64,000 nt of DNA from Cyclobacteriaceae bacterium (GTDB lineage: Bacteria; Bacteroidota; Bacteroidia; Cytophagales; Cyclobacteriaceae). Made by a program: the position numbers and the translations under genes. The stretch covers positions 62,001-126,000 of the forward strand of contig JAGQYI010000029.1 of NCBI GenBank assembly GCA_020436165.1, in the 5' to 3' direction. The notes beneath the pieces were generated by a model. That model had not been told where the DNA came from, did not search any database, and worked only from the letters and a program-made list of their open reading frames with translations. This document shows positions 7,702 through 16,526 of the stretch, one piece after another (the stretch's first letter is position 1; each line of letters starts with the position of its first letter).

Positions 7702-9567
7702 TTAACCTTTAACTGTTTCTCTAAAAAGATTCCTTAATATGTAGGCAATGTCTAATACCATACATACATTGCCATTGCCAAGTATGGTGGCACCACTAAA
7801 TAATTTGACCTTATCTAACGGTTTTGAAAGTGTTTTTTCCACTATTTCTTTTTGTTGCAATAATTTGTCTACCACCAAACCAATAAACTTCTCGTTGTAC
7901 GAAACAATGAGAACATCCATTTTGTGTTCGGTATCTTTTACTTTATCAAATCGTTTGAATAGGGCCCCATTGTGGTGCACATGATTTAGGTTTTCTACCT
8001 TGAAAAGGTCTGAAAGGAACACCACTGAAATTGTTTTATCGAGGTAATTGGCAATTAGGCCCCTGTTTGTTTTGTGGATGTCTTTTTTGCGTAACGAAAC
8101 AACAGCTTCTGTGTACGACAATGGGGCTGCATATTGCTGTTCAGCCATCTCAAATAGCAAAGCTCCTTTAACGGCCATCGAAGAGGGTAGGGAAAGAGAT
8201 ATTGTGGTTCCTTTTCCATATTCGGTTTTCACATCAATTTTACCGCCTATCGATTCTGTTGCTCTTTTAACCACATCCATGCCTACACCGCGGCCTGAAA
8301 CCTCAGTTATTTTTTCAGCATTGGAAAAGCCTGGTTCAAAAATTAGCATTAGAATATCCGTACGAGTCATTTGAGAGGCAAACGACTGCGAAACGATACC
8401 TTTCTCAATAGCTTTGGCCAAAATAGCTTCTGGATTTATACCATTTCCATCATCTGATATCTCAATAATAACCGTGTCTTTTTCGTTGGAGGCAGAAAGT
8501 GTAACAGTGCCCACTTCAGGCTTACCTTTCTTTTTTCGCTCTTCAGGAGATTCTATTCCATGGCTTACAGAGTTCCTTACCATATGCACGAGGGAATCGC
8601 TCATTATTTTCAAAACATTGCGGTCAATTTCAATTTCTGTTCCTTCGAGTTTGAGATTCACCTTTTTCTTTTCAATGGAGGCCACATCTCTGAGCACCCT
8701 ATGAAACTTATTGAACATAAAACCGACTTGCACCAGGCGGATGTCCATAACTCCATACTGAAGGTCGGATGTGATTCTGTGAAGTCGTGAAAAATCGCCT
8801 CCTCTTGAACCTTTTTCAATGTTTTTGGCTATTAAGCTGTCTTTTTCTATAATCAGCTCACCCACAAGGTTGAGCAGGCTATCTAGTTTTTTAACAGGTA
8901 TTTGCACCTGGTCTGAAAAGGATATTTTCGTGCTTGTTTCTTGCTTTTCTTCCTGTTCAGGTTCCTCTTTTGGCTCAGACTCAGGCTCTATTTCTTCCTG
9001 CTGCTCAGAGGTGATGTCTTCAGCTGTTTCAATTTGTTCCGGTTGGAGATCGGCTTCAACCGGAGTAGCTTCATCAGTATCTGTTCCCTCAAGTACAATC
9101 TCATTACCTTGCTCTTCTGGTTTGCCTTCGGCAATGTCGGGCAGGGGAGTATCATCCATTGGACTCTCATCCTGATCGGTTGTTCCTCTTACTTTTTTAA
9201 GATAAACTTCAAGTTTGGTGCGTATGCCCTTGTAACTAACTTTTGTACTGGTTTTAAGCGCATCAATGAGGGCTCCAAGTTTATCACAGGCCTTGAAAAG
9301 ATCGTTGAAGAGATCTTCGGAAAGGTTAATCCTGTTTGATTTTACTTCGCTAAAAATATCTTCCATTACATGGCTTAGTTCTGCAATTTCCACAAAGCCT
9401 AACCCCATCGCATTTCCTTTTAGCGTATGTGTTACCCTAAATATGTTATCAATAACAATATTGTCCTTAGGATTTTTTTCGAGTACAGTAAAGAGTTTAT
9501 CCAGCTCTTCGTGGTGTTCGAAGGCCTCCGCATAAAACATCTCTTTATATTCTTCTTCTTTGCTCAT
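7702..9567 (-). CDS. cheA: Chemotaxis histidine kinase CheA
   Basis: CheA autophosphorylates under receptor control and passes phosphate to CheY and CheB. The 621 residues contain an Hpt domain (FRVTHTLKGNAMGLGF, phospho-His47), then an acidic Glu/Gln-rich stretch at about 130-215 where the CheY-binding P2 domain would normally be, then P3 dimerisation helices (from QIPVKKLDSLLNLVGELI), the P4 ATPase (HMVRNSVSHGIESPEER, SDDGNGI, SGRGVGMDVV) and a C-terminal CheW-like P5 domain. There is no receiver domain. The apparent absence of a folded P2 is unusual and should slow phosphotransfer to CheY unless the linker substitutes. It lies 6 bp downstream of cheB and 4 bp upstream of the cheC-like gene. 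Confidence 0.95.
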   Translation of the reverse strand: MSKEEEYKEMFYAEAFEHHEELDKLFTVLEKNPKDNIVIDNIFRVTHTLKGNAMGLGFVEIAELSHVMEDIFSEVKSNRINLSEDLFNDLFKACDKLGALIDALKTSTKVSYKGIRTKLEVYLKKVRGTTDQDESPMDDTPLPDIAEGKPEEQGNEIVLEGTDTDEATPVEADLQPEQIETAEDITSEQQEEIEPESEPKEEPEQEEKQETSTKISFSDQVQIPVKKLDSLLNLVGELIIEKDSLIAKNIEKGSRGGDFSRLHRITSDLQYGVMDIRLVQVGFMFNKFHRVLRDVASIEKKKVNLKLEGTEIEIDRNVLKIMSDSLVHMVRNSVSHGIESPEERKKKGKPEVGTVTLSASNEKDTVIIEISDDGNGINPEAILAKAIEKGIVSQSFASQMTRTDILMLIFEPGFSNAEKITEVSGRGVGMDVVKRATESIGGKIDVKTEYGKGTTISLSLPSSMAVKGALLFEMAEQQYAAPLSYTEAVVSLRKKDIHKTNRGLIANYLDKTISVVFLSDLFKVENLNHVHHNGALFKRFDKVKDTEHKMDVLIVSYNEKFIGLVVDKLLQQKEIVEKTLSKPLDKVKLFSGATILGNGNVCMVLDIAYILRNLFRETVKG

Positions 9568-9573
9568 ATAGAT

Positions 9574-10608
9574 CTATGATAAACAACTTACAACAAAATT
9601 GCCCACTTCATGAATTGGTACTACACGATCAACTTTTCCACTTTTTATTGCCTCTTTAGGCATTCCGAAAACCACTGATGTGGCTTCATCCTGTGCGACT
9701 GTGAAACCTCCCATTTCTTTTATTCTTTTAATACCTTCTGTGCCATCGCGGCCCATTCCAGTTAAAACAATACCAATAGTTTTTCTGCCATAGGTACTTG
9801 CAACTGATTCCATGAGCCCGTCAATGGATGGGAAATTGAATTCTTTAAACCGCTTAGTGGTGAAATCGATAACAACCTCATTTACTTCATTCTTACGTAC
9901 GATCATATTTCTGCTTCCTGGTGAAATATATATGGAGCCTTTTTCAACTACCATATCTTTTTTACCCATTACTACATTTAATGGCGTCATTTTGTCGAGC
10001 CTCTTTACAAATGAGGGAACGAAATTTTCTGGCATATGCTGCGCAATTAAAACGGGAGTTACCAGGTTGCCGGGCAGTTTGGTTATTACTGCCTCCAGGG
10101 CTGATGGCCCTCCGGTTGATGACCCGATAACTACTACTTCGTAAGGTAAGTTATCAGAAAAAGTATGATCGTGTGTAATTGGTTTGACCTCACTTTTGCC
10201 AAGCTTGCTTATATCGGTTCTTGAGGCAATTACCACTTTACGAATAAGCTTTTGTTCAATATCCCGTATTCGTGTATTGTTTTTAGAAGGCTTATTCACG
10301 TAATCGAAAGCGCCTTCCTGCAATGCTTGAATAATGGGGTTGAGGTCTGTATTTCCTAATGAGCTTAGCAAGAGTATGGGTGTTGGTTTTTTTCTCATTA
10401 TTTGTTTAACACCATACAGGCCATCGTATTGGCCCATAATCATATCCATAACCACTACATCAGGGTTTAATTCAAGGGTTTTGTCAAGTGCTTCTTTGCC
10501 ATTTGCTGCTGTGCCCACCACATTTATATTACTATTCTGTTGCAGGATATCAGAGACAAGAAGCCTCATGACGCTTGAATCGTCAACTACAAGTACATTA
10601 ATTGCCAT
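9574..10608 (-). CDS. cheB: Chemotaxis methylesterase CheB
   Basis: CheB removes methyl groups (and deamidates glutamines) on receptors when phosphorylated by CheA. The 344 residues hold a receiver domain (DD at 9-10, phospho-Asp55 in VVVMDMIMG, Lys107 in VNKPSK), a linker at about 125-155, and the methylesterase with Ser164 (GSSTGGPS), His191 (AQHMPENF) and Asp288 (GMGRDGTEG). All catalytic residues are present. It sits between cheY and cheA, with 20 bp to cheY. Confidence 0.96.
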   Translation of the reverse strand: MAINVLVVDDSSVMRLLVSDILQQNSNINVVGTAANGKEALDKTLELNPDVVVMDMIMGQYDGLYGVKQIMRKKPTPILLLSSLGNTDLNPIIQALQEGAFDYVNKPSKNNTRIRDIEQKLIRKVVIASRTDISKLGKSEVKPITHDHTFSDNLPYEVVVIGSSTGGPSALEAVITKLPGNLVTPVLIAQHMPENFVPSFVKRLDKMTPLNVVMGKKDMVVEKGSIYISPGSRNMIVRKNEVNEVVIDFTTKRFKEFNFPSIDGLMESVASTYGRKTIGIVLTGMGRDGTEGIKRIKEMGGFTVAQDEATSVVFGMPKEAIKSGKVDRVVPIHEVGNFVVSCLS

Positions 10609-10628
10609 AGTTAAGCTGTGCTTTTCTT

Positions 10629-10994
10629 TTAGGCAAATGCTTTTTGGATAGCGGCAACTACCTGGTCTGAAGTAAAAGGCTTAAGAATGTAATCTTCTGC
10701 ACCCAGGGCAAGACCTTGTTGCACTACAGACTCCTGGCCCACTGCGCTTATCATAATTACTTTGGAATTAAGGTTTTCTTCCGATTTAATTACTTTAAGA
10801 ATATCCAGTCCGATCATATCGGGAAGAATATTGTCCAGTGTGATCAGATCTGGCTCTAGTTCGAGTGCCATATCAATGCCTGTTTCTCCATTTGCAGCCT
10901 GGCCTATAACTTCGTACCCGGCTGCCTGAACAGCATCGCTAATTAATGTACGCATGTACATGGAATCTTCAATAATCAGGATTCTAGGTTTCAT
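10629..10994 (-). CDS. cheY: Single-domain response regulator CheY
   Basis: A stand-alone receiver of 121 residues, carrying the signal from CheA to the motility machinery. Acidic residues are at 9-10 (IIEDSMYMR), the phospho-Asp is D54 (ITLDNILPDM), the switch Ser is S83 (MISAVGQ) and the conserved Lys is K105 (YILKPF). There is no output domain. It starts 3 bp after the cheW stop. No flagellar genes are seen in the window, so the effector (for example gliding motility or pili) is unknown. Confidence 0.92.
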   Translation of the reverse strand: MKPRILIIEDSMYMRTLISDAVQAAGYEVIGQAANGETGIDMALELEPDLITLDNILPDMIGLDILKVIKSEENLNSKVIMISAVGQESVVQQGLALGAEDYILKPFTSDQVVAAIQKAFA

Positions 10995-10997
10995 TTT

Positions 10998-11543
10998 CTA
11001 TATGTTTACTATTTTATTTAATTCTTCTATTTCCATTATTTTAAATATATCCAGAAGCATAATAAGCCTTTCACCATCTTTAACAACCCCCTTTATACAT
11101 TCTTTATCTAGTTCAGAAAATTGCATTATGTTATCGGCTTTATCAATTTCGGTAGAATAGGTTCTTAGGGTATTGGGAACTTCTGTAACAAGTATTCCTA
11201 CTTTGAATTGTTCACTTGCAATAACAAGCGTATAGGATCCAGGTGCTTTGTTTTTTTTATTAACCAGGTTAAGCCGTTCTTCCATGTCCATAATGGCAAT
11301 TATGTTGCCCCTTATGTTGGCCACTCCTTTAATGTAAGCAGGAGTTTGTGGAATTTTGGCAATACCGGGCGTTAAAACAACTTCTTTTATATCGTCAATG
11401 GGAAGTGCGTATTCTTCGCCAGCCAGCTTAAATACAATGAGCTGAATGCGCGTGCCACTTTTGGCAGCAGTTTCCTGCGCATTCGACACTTCTTTCTTGA
11501 TTTCTTCAAGGGTTACCTCCTGTACTTCCTTTTTTTCTTCCAT
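10998..11543 (-). CDS. cheW: Chemotaxis coupling protein CheW
   Basis: CheW couples receptors to CheA in the signalling array. The 181 residues have a charged N-terminal extension of about 30 residues, followed by the CheW domain: LIVFKLAGEEYALPIDDIKE, then ANIRGNIIAIMDMEERLNL, then LVIASEQFKVGILVTEVPNT and ERLIMLLDIFKIM. It lies between the receptor gene and cheY with short spacings, so it belongs to the same operon. Confidence 0.95.
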   Translation of the reverse strand: MEEKKEVQEVTLEEIKKEVSNAQETAAKSGTRIQLIVFKLAGEEYALPIDDIKEVVLTPGIAKIPQTPAYIKGVANIRGNIIAIMDMEERLNLVNKKNKAPGSYTLVIASEQFKVGILVTEVPNTLRTYSTEIDKADNIMQFSELDKECIKGVVKDGERLIMLLDIFKIMEIEELNKIVNI

Positions 11544-11562
11544 TTTTAAGGTTTTTTGAGGT

Positions 11563-13857
11563 TTATTTTTCGAGTTTGAATTTGCTTACCGTGTCAAGTA
11601 ATTGGCGTGCCACATCGGCAAGATCCTTACTTGTAGCAGATACTTCGTCCATTCCTTCGCTCATGTCTTTGGACGATGCCGCCAGCTGTTCAGTACCTGA
11701 GGCAGTTTCTTCAGAAACAACTACGATTTTTTCAATATTCTTAACCGTATTGTTGATAGAATCTTCCTGATCTCGGGTAGAAGTCATTATTTCGTCAGAC
11801 AAGGCAAAAGTTTGTTCACTGGAGCTATCAATAATCTTAAATGCTTCTTCCGCTTCTTTAGAAGCTTTGTTTCCAGACTTAACACTTACCTCCATTTCTC
11901 CAATAGCTTTGCTCGCTGAGCTTACATCTTTCTGAACCTCATTGATAACTTTTTCAATTTCCTGAGCACTGTTTCTTGAATCTTCAGCTAGTTTTCGAAT
12001 TTCTTCGGCAACCACTGCAAATCCTCTACCTGCATCACCGGCTCTTGCTGCTTCAATAGCTGCATTCAAGGCCAATAGGTTTGTTTGTGAAGCAATGTCG
12101 GTAATTACGTTAAGCGTTCTTGCTATCTCTTCAGATCGTTTAGTAAGCACATCAATTGATTCTGAGGTAACACCTGCGGATTGAAGAATACCTTCCATAC
12201 TTTCTACCACCGAACTCATGGTAGATACACCTTCCTTAGAGCTGTTTCTTCCTTCTTCAGCTGCTTTATTAATGGCCTGGGCCTTACTGGCAACTTCCTG
12301 AGCCGATTTGAGTATATCTTCTATTAGTTTCGAAGCTTCGTCTATCTGTTGGGCCTGGTCCTGTGCTCCTTCAGCCATTTGTTGTATGGCAGAGGACATT
12401 TCACCTGTACTGGCTTTCATTTGCTCCCCTTTGGTTGTCATTTCTTCCGAAGACGCTGCAACAACACCTGAAATATTCAATATTTCATTAAGAGGTTCTA
12501 CTATCGCATCGAGTAGGTTATTTATGGATTCACTCATTAATTTATAGTCACCTGAAGCTTTGGCCACATCAAGTCGTGCAGTTAGGTCTCCTTCATTACT
12601 AGCTAGTGTAACTACTTTGTTTATTTCGTCCACAATATTTTTTACCTCTGTTATATCGTTGGCGATTTTTATAACCTTGTAAACCACACCTTCTTCATTG
12701 AGCACAGGCGTGTACGATGCGCTTAGCCAAATCGGGCTACCGTCTTTTTTTACTCTTTTGTACTCGCTGGTTTGTGTACGTCCATTGGCCAGGTCTTTCC
12801 AGAATTGGTGGTACTCGTTTGTTTTAGCGTATTCAGGTTCAACAAATATTCTGTGGTGCTTTCCTGTAATTTCGCCTAGATCATAACCCATTGCACTACA
12901 GAAATTTTGATTTGCAGTGATAATGGTGCCATCTGGCTCAAATTCTATGGATGCCCAAGCCGCATCAACTGCCGATTTGACCGCGTTGGAATTTGTCCTG
13001 TCTTCAATAGCCTGTGTTACATCACTGGCTATTTTTATAACCTTAACAACTTTCCCGTTTTTATCCTTAACAGGAGTGTATGAAGCATTCAGGTATACAT
13101 AATTTCCGTTGGTATGAACTCGTTTAAACTCTCCGGTCTTAATTTCTCCTTTGGCCAAATCTTCCCAGAATTTCTTGTAATCGTTGGTTTTAATGTATTC
13201 TTTATCACAGAATATTCTATGGTGCTTACCCAAAATTTCTTCAGCGCTGTTATATCCCATAGTGCTCAGGAAATTCTGGTTTACTTCTATAACTTCACCG
13301 GTGGGGGTAAATTCTATGTAGGCCCATCCTAAATTGACAACATTCATTAAAGCTTCTCCATCATCTTTTGCCTCCATTAGGTCGGTAATATCATAACGGA
13401 TACCGATATAGGAATCGGGTTTGCCATCTTCGCCAAGAATAGGTGCTATGTACGCATCTACCCAATAATGTGAACCATCCTTACGTCTGTTTTTGATGTT
13501 GCCCTGAAACATTTGCCCCTTGCCAATTGTAGACCAAACCTCTTTGAAAACAGATTTAGGCATGTCTGGGTGTCGGACAATATTATGATTCTGACCCATT
13601 AACTCATCACGTGTATACTGAGCAACCTCACAGAATTTGTCGTTTACGTAGGTTATGAAACCCTTTTTATCAGTCATGGAAATAAGGCAGGATTCATCCA
13701 GAACCTTATTTTTGAGGTCCAATTCTTTTAATTTTTCAACAACGTCTTTTGGCAGTTTATTGCCATTAGAGGAAGATGTTACTTTCTTTTCCTCTTTAAC
13801 GGGGGCATTCTTTTCTTCAGCTTCTGCAGTTGATTTTACGTTTTTTCCAAGTACCAT
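11563..13857 (-). CDS. Soluble methyl-accepting chemotaxis protein with three PAS domains
   Basis: A 764-residue chemoreceptor without any hydrophobic membrane helix, so it should be cytoplasmic. An Ala/Glu/Lys-rich N-terminus of about 45 residues precedes PAS1 (about 50-165, containing [17 protein letters not shown], the Aer-type pattern often linked to FAD), PAS2 (170-288) and PAS3 (295-408), the last two similar to each other (GKHHRIF, EY, FW). A short HAMP-like region follows, then the signalling coiled coil with the hairpin tip [20 protein letters not shown] (about 590-610). The C-terminus KFKLEK does not have a CheR/CheB tether. It probably senses an internal redox, light or small-molecule signal. 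Cofactor binding is inferred only. Confidence 0.93.
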   Translation of the reverse strand: MVLGKNVKSTAEAEEKNAPVKEEKKVTSSSNGNKLPKDVVEKLKELDLKNKVLDESCLISMTDKKGFITYVNDKFCEVAQYTRDELMGQNHNIVRHPDMPKSVFKEVWSTIGKGQMFQGNIKNRRKDGSHYWVDAYIAPILGEDGKPDSYIGIRYDITDLMEAKDDGEALMNVVNLGWAYIEFTPTGEVIEVNQNFLSTMGYNSAEEILGKHHRIFCDKEYIKTNDYKKFWEDLAKGEIKTGEFKRVHTNGNYVYLNASYTPVKDKNGKVVKVIKIASDVTQAIEDRTNSNAVKSAVDAAWASIEFEPDGTIITANQNFCSAMGYDLGEITGKHHRIFVEPEYAKTNEYHQFWKDLANGRTQTSEYKRVKKDGSPIWLSASYTPVLNEEGVVYKVIKIANDITEVKNIVDEINKVVTLASNEGDLTARLDVAKASGDYKLMSESINNLLDAIVEPLNEILNISGVVAASSEEMTTKGEQMKASTGEMSSAIQQMAEGAQDQAQQIDEASKLIEDILKSAQEVASKAQAINKAAEEGRNSSKEGVSTMSSVVESMEGILQSAGVTSESIDVLTKRSEEIARTLNVITDIASQTNLLALNAAIEAARAGDAGRGFAVVAEEIRKLAEDSRNSAQEIEKVINEVQKDVSSASKAIGEMEVSVKSGNKASKEAEEAFKIIDSSSEQTFALSDEIMTSTRDQEDSINNTVKNIEKIVVVSEETASGTEQLAASSKDMSEGMDEVSATSKDLADVARQLLDTVSKFKLEK

Positions 13858-13863
13858 TTCTTT

Positions 13864-15258
13864 TTACATTTTAGTTATTTCTTTATTTCTGTCAACTTGA
13901 ATGGAGTGAAACTCCTCTTCTTCGGCATAATCCATGATTTGATGGATTACGTCATCAAGATTTTTTGCACATTGAACAATCCTTGAAAGGATTTCATCAT
14001 TGTATGGATCATTTATGTCGTTTAGGTTAAATATGTTTGCCAGCCCAAGAATACGTGCTACAGGAGCTCGTGCCATATGAGCCTGTAGCCACGCAATTCT
14101 GGTAAGTTGTTCATTTTGGCGTTCGAGTTTTTGAAGTTGCAGCTTTGATTCTGTTATATTATGACCTATAACGATTAGGGCTTTTCTTCTTCCGTCATCA
14201 TGGAAGAGCGGATATTTTTTGACGATGAATTCAAAATCCCTTACAGTCTCACTTATTTCTGTTGGTTCGCCAACCAACCAGGTAGCCTCATCGTTTTTAT
14301 ATGCTGCCATATAAAAGTCCTTTAGCTCAGGACGCTCTTTCGCCATTTCCAAATCTGTTTTGCCCTGCCATTGATAGTTCTGTATTTGAAAGAGGTCTTT
14401 GGCCGCCTTATTAATTGTCAGCCACTTGCCCTCACCATCTTTTAATAAGATAGGTTCTGAGATAGACTCTATAAGCGCAGCAAGTTGTTCATAGGCAGAT
14501 TTTAATTTGAGCTCTGTTTTCTTTCGTTGATGAATATCAATGGCAGTGAGTGATATTCCTGCGATTTTATTTTGATTGTCCGACACAGGATAATAGGTTA
14601 CAAGGTACCATCTCTTATCACCGTTGTTGTAAAAATCCACCTCTTGCTCCAGTTTTATTTCCTTACCTGTAAAAGATATAGCTAGGTTGTTATCAAAATG
14701 ATTTAAGATGTGCTTGAACTTAAATGTAGCGTGACCATCAACAGAGTTTACGTTTGCTCCTCTTTTAATGCCTGGAACTTTAGAACTAGCCTGATTATAG
14801 GTAAGTAGGGTATAGTCCTTATTTATAAAAAACTGAAAACCCTGAGAGTTTTCGAAAAGAGTTGCAATCCTGTTGACCGTTTCATAAAACTGTTGCTCTT
14901 CTTTGTGTTTACGGTCTGTTATGCTTAATCTAAAAGAATAATATCTTATGGGTTTTCCAGTTGAATCCAATTCAGGTTTAATAAAATTTTCAACCCAATA
15001 CAGTGTGCCGTCTTTTGCCCGGTTACATATTTCGCCTCTCCAAACATTGCCTCTGCTAATCGTTTGCCACATTTCTTTAAAGAACTCTTCCGTGTGATAA
15101 CCTGAATTGATTATCCTATGGTTTTGACCAATAAGTTCTTCCCGCGTATATTTTGAAGTATCGCAGAATTTATCGTTTACATAAATTATATTCCCTTCTT
15201 GGTCTGTTACGGATACAATACTATTATCCTCCAGAAAATCATAATAGAACTTATTCAT
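13864..15258 (-). CDS. PAS-PAS-PAS protein with a histidine-kinase DHp segment but no ATPase domain
   Basis: The first gene of the chemotaxis operon encodes 464 residues: PAS1 at about 5-120 ([16 protein letters not shown]), a second PAS-like domain at 130-240, a third at 250-365 ([20 protein letters not shown]), then a helix with the DHp-like box [16 protein letters not shown] near 395-410. The protein ends about 45 residues later, in DYAEEEEF and a short tail. In full-length kinases of this Bacteroidota type an HATPase domain would follow, but here there is only the stop and then the MCP 6 bp away. The candidate phospho-His is in AHMARAP. It may be a decayed kinase, a phosphotransfer partner of CheA, or a receptor-associated sensor. 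No membrane helix is seen. Confidence 0.8.
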   Translation of the reverse strand: MNKFYYDFLEDNSIVSVTDQEGNIIYVNDKFCDTSKYTREELIGQNHRIINSGYHTEEFFKEMWQTISRGNVWRGEICNRAKDGTLYWVENFIKPELDSTGKPIRYYSFRLSITDRKHKEEQQFYETVNRIATLFENSQGFQFFINKDYTLLTYNQASSKVPGIKRGANVNSVDGHATFKFKHILNHFDNNLAISFTGKEIKLEQEVDFYNNGDKRWYLVTYYPVSDNQNKIAGISLTAIDIHQRKKTELKLKSAYEQLAALIESISEPILLKDGEGKWLTINKAAKDLFQIQNYQWQGKTDLEMAKERPELKDFYMAAYKNDEATWLVGEPTEISETVRDFEFIVKKYPLFHDDGRRKALIVIGHNITESKLQLQKLERQNEQLTRIAWLQAHMARAPVARILGLANIFNLNDINDPYNDEILSRIVQCAKNLDDVIHQIMDYAEEEEFHSIQVDRNKEITKM

Positions 15259-15391
15259 CAGCTAAAAATTCATCTGATTACAATCGATGGTATGGCAATG
15301 ATGGCTTTGAGTAGTTCGCTATGAATAAACTATTATGGCGGTGTATTGTAGGTTGTTTTCATGGGTGAAAAGATTAAGTTTAACGTTAGGT

Positions 15392-15577
15392 TTATTTTCT
15401 ATTAATATTCTTATCTCGGAGAGATATAAGGAAATTTTCTATGATTTCTTTGGATTCCTGAATAAACCTTTTATCTTTTCTTGTACCTTTTTTTACCGCT
15501 CTTACTGTACTAATAGAGCTGTTTGTAACAAATGCCAACATAGATGAAGGAATATCAGGTGGAATATTCATATTCAT
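15392..15577 (-). CDS. Small HTH-like regulator (Cro-like position)
   Basis: A 61-residue protein with MNMNIPPDIPSSMLAFVTNS followed by SISTVRAVKKGTRKDKRFI, which reads as a short helix-turn-helix (T-x-x-S-x-S-T-V-R-A-V-x-x-G-x-R). The rest is a basic helix ending in DKNINRK. It is divergent from the CI-like gene at 15684, with two palindromic sites in the 106-bp gap, and 133 bp from the chemotaxis operon. The family is not one I can name. The HTH reading rests on pattern only. An alternative start is the second ATG at 15571. Confidence 0.55.
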   Translation of the reverse strand: MNMNIPPDIPSSMLAFVTNSSISTVRAVKKGTRKDKRFIQESKEIIENFLISLRDKNINRK

Positions 15578-15624
15578 ACCTTATATTTCTTTTGTATTGT
15601 GTTAAAAATTTGACACAAGGTACG

Positions 15625-15634
15625 GAAAATTTTC
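15625..15634. promoter_or_regulatory. Palindromic operator 1 (GAAAATTTTC)
   Basis: A perfect 10-bp palindrome in the gap between the small HTH gene and the CI-like gene. Its centre lies 29 bp from that of the second copy, roughly three helical turns. Probable binding site of one or both flanking regulators. Confidence 0.55.
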
Positions 15635-15650
15635 TAAATCCAAAACATAA

Positions 15651-15666
15651 ATAGAAAATTTTCTAT
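15651..15666. promoter_or_regulatory. Palindromic operator 2 (ATAGAAAATTTTCTAT)
   Basis: A perfect 16-bp palindrome with the same GAAAATTTTC core as operator 1. It ends 17 bases before the ATG at 15684, where a bound repressor would block transcription or translation start of the CI-like gene. Confidence 0.6.
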
Positions 15667-15683
15667 TTCAGCAAAACAATAGA

Positions 15684-16526
15684 ATGAAAATAGTTGACCG
15701 ATTAAAATTATTTATTGAGGCGAAAGGGATAAGTCTAAATGAGTTTGACAAGAGCATAGGTGTTTCCAGTGGTTATATTGGCAAGCACGTAAGAGGAGAA
15801 GGCTCTATTGGCAGTCATATTCTTGAAAAAATATTCGCTGTTTACCCTGAATTAAGTGTTCGCTGGTTGCTAACCGGTGAAGGTGAAATGCTCGAAAAAG
15901 ATGGAGATAGTCTGTCAGAAAGAGAATCAAAAGAGTCGGTAAGTTATTCATTTACCTCAGACATTACAGCTTTAAAAGTTGATGAAAAACTGTTAGCTGG
16001 CATCGTTAAGAAGCTGAACTTACCTTTGGATCTAAAGGAGGTGGATCCTGATTTAACCGAATTAGAAGAATTGGATTTGTCGAAGGAACTTCTTTCAAAA
16101 AGCTCAAATTTACTGGTAAAATATTCAGGGGATGAAATGACTCCTGCAATTCCACCGGGAGTTTTGTTATTTCTTGAAAAAATTTCTTTTTCGAATACAA
16201 AGGAGCTTAATCTGAACATGGTTTATCTTATTACAATGGAGAGTGGAATTTCCTTGGGCAGGCTCATTAATAGCGGTAAAGCAGAAATAATGCTTCGAAG
16301 AGACAATCCGGATAAGCTGAGTTTTCCTGATATTCAATTAAAGACTTCTGCGATTTCCACCATCTGGTGCGTTAAAGGATTTATCCTTTCTCAAATTACC
16401 TATAATTTGCTTTTCAATGATTTTATGGTTTCGGTAACCGGATTGGAAAGAAGAATTTCTTCACTTTTAAAAGAAGTTCGAAAGCTTAAATCTGATTTAA
16501 AAGACTTTCAGGGAGATAATTTATAA
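15684..16526 (+). CDS. CI-like transcriptional repressor, HTH plus degenerate S24 domain
   Basis: A 280-residue regulator. Residues 1-70 form an XRE-like DNA-binding domain (VDRLKLFIEAKGISLNEFDK, SIGVSSGYIGKHVRGEGSIG, then WLLTGEGEML, a typical end of phage-type repressors). A variable linker leads to a C-terminal S24/LexA-like domain from about residue 142 (LLVKYSGDEMTPAIPPGVLL). In LexA-type proteins the segment reads GDSMxP with a catalytic Ser; here residue 151 is Glu. The expected catalytic Lys also seems lost (SLGRLIN around 190-196 where VKRL is usual). Self-cleavage is therefore unlikely and the domain may serve only for dimerisation. A coiled tail (RRISSLLKEVRKLKSDLK) ends the protein. 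It overlaps the next gene's stop by 6 bp. Confidence 0.8.
   Translation: MKIVDRLKLFIEAKGISLNEFDKSIGVSSGYIGKHVRGEGSIGSHILEKIFAVYPELSVRWLLTGEGEMLEKDGDSLSERESKESVSYSFTSDITALKVDEKLLAGIVKKLNLPLDLKEVDPDLTELEELDLSKELLSKSSNLLVKYSGDEMTPAIPPGVLLFLEKISFSNTKELNLNMVYLITMESGISLGRLINSGKAEIMLRRDNPDKLSFPDIQLKTSAISTIWCVKGFILSQITYNLLFNDFMVSVTGLERRISSLLKEVRKLKSDLKDFQGDNL

Noticed and set aside
8048-9339. Plus-strand ORFs inside cheA (108, 96, 118 and 132 residues)
   Set aside because: They lie opposite the well-supported cheA and are Ser-rich reverse translations of its acidic linker and ATPase domain.
15430-15445. Third copy of the GAAAATTTTC operator inside the small HTH gene
   Set aside because: The sequence is GGAAATTTTC, one A short and not a perfect palindrome; it may be chance in AT-rich DNA.
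15335-15547. Plus-strand 70-residue ORF opposite the small HTH gene
   Set aside because: The minus-strand frame has a regulator-like pattern and sensible location; the plus-strand product (Phe/Cys-rich) has no recognisable feature.
15392-16526. Prophage
   Set aside because: No integrase, structural, lysis or replication genes lie around the CI/Cro-like pair; both flanks are host genes.
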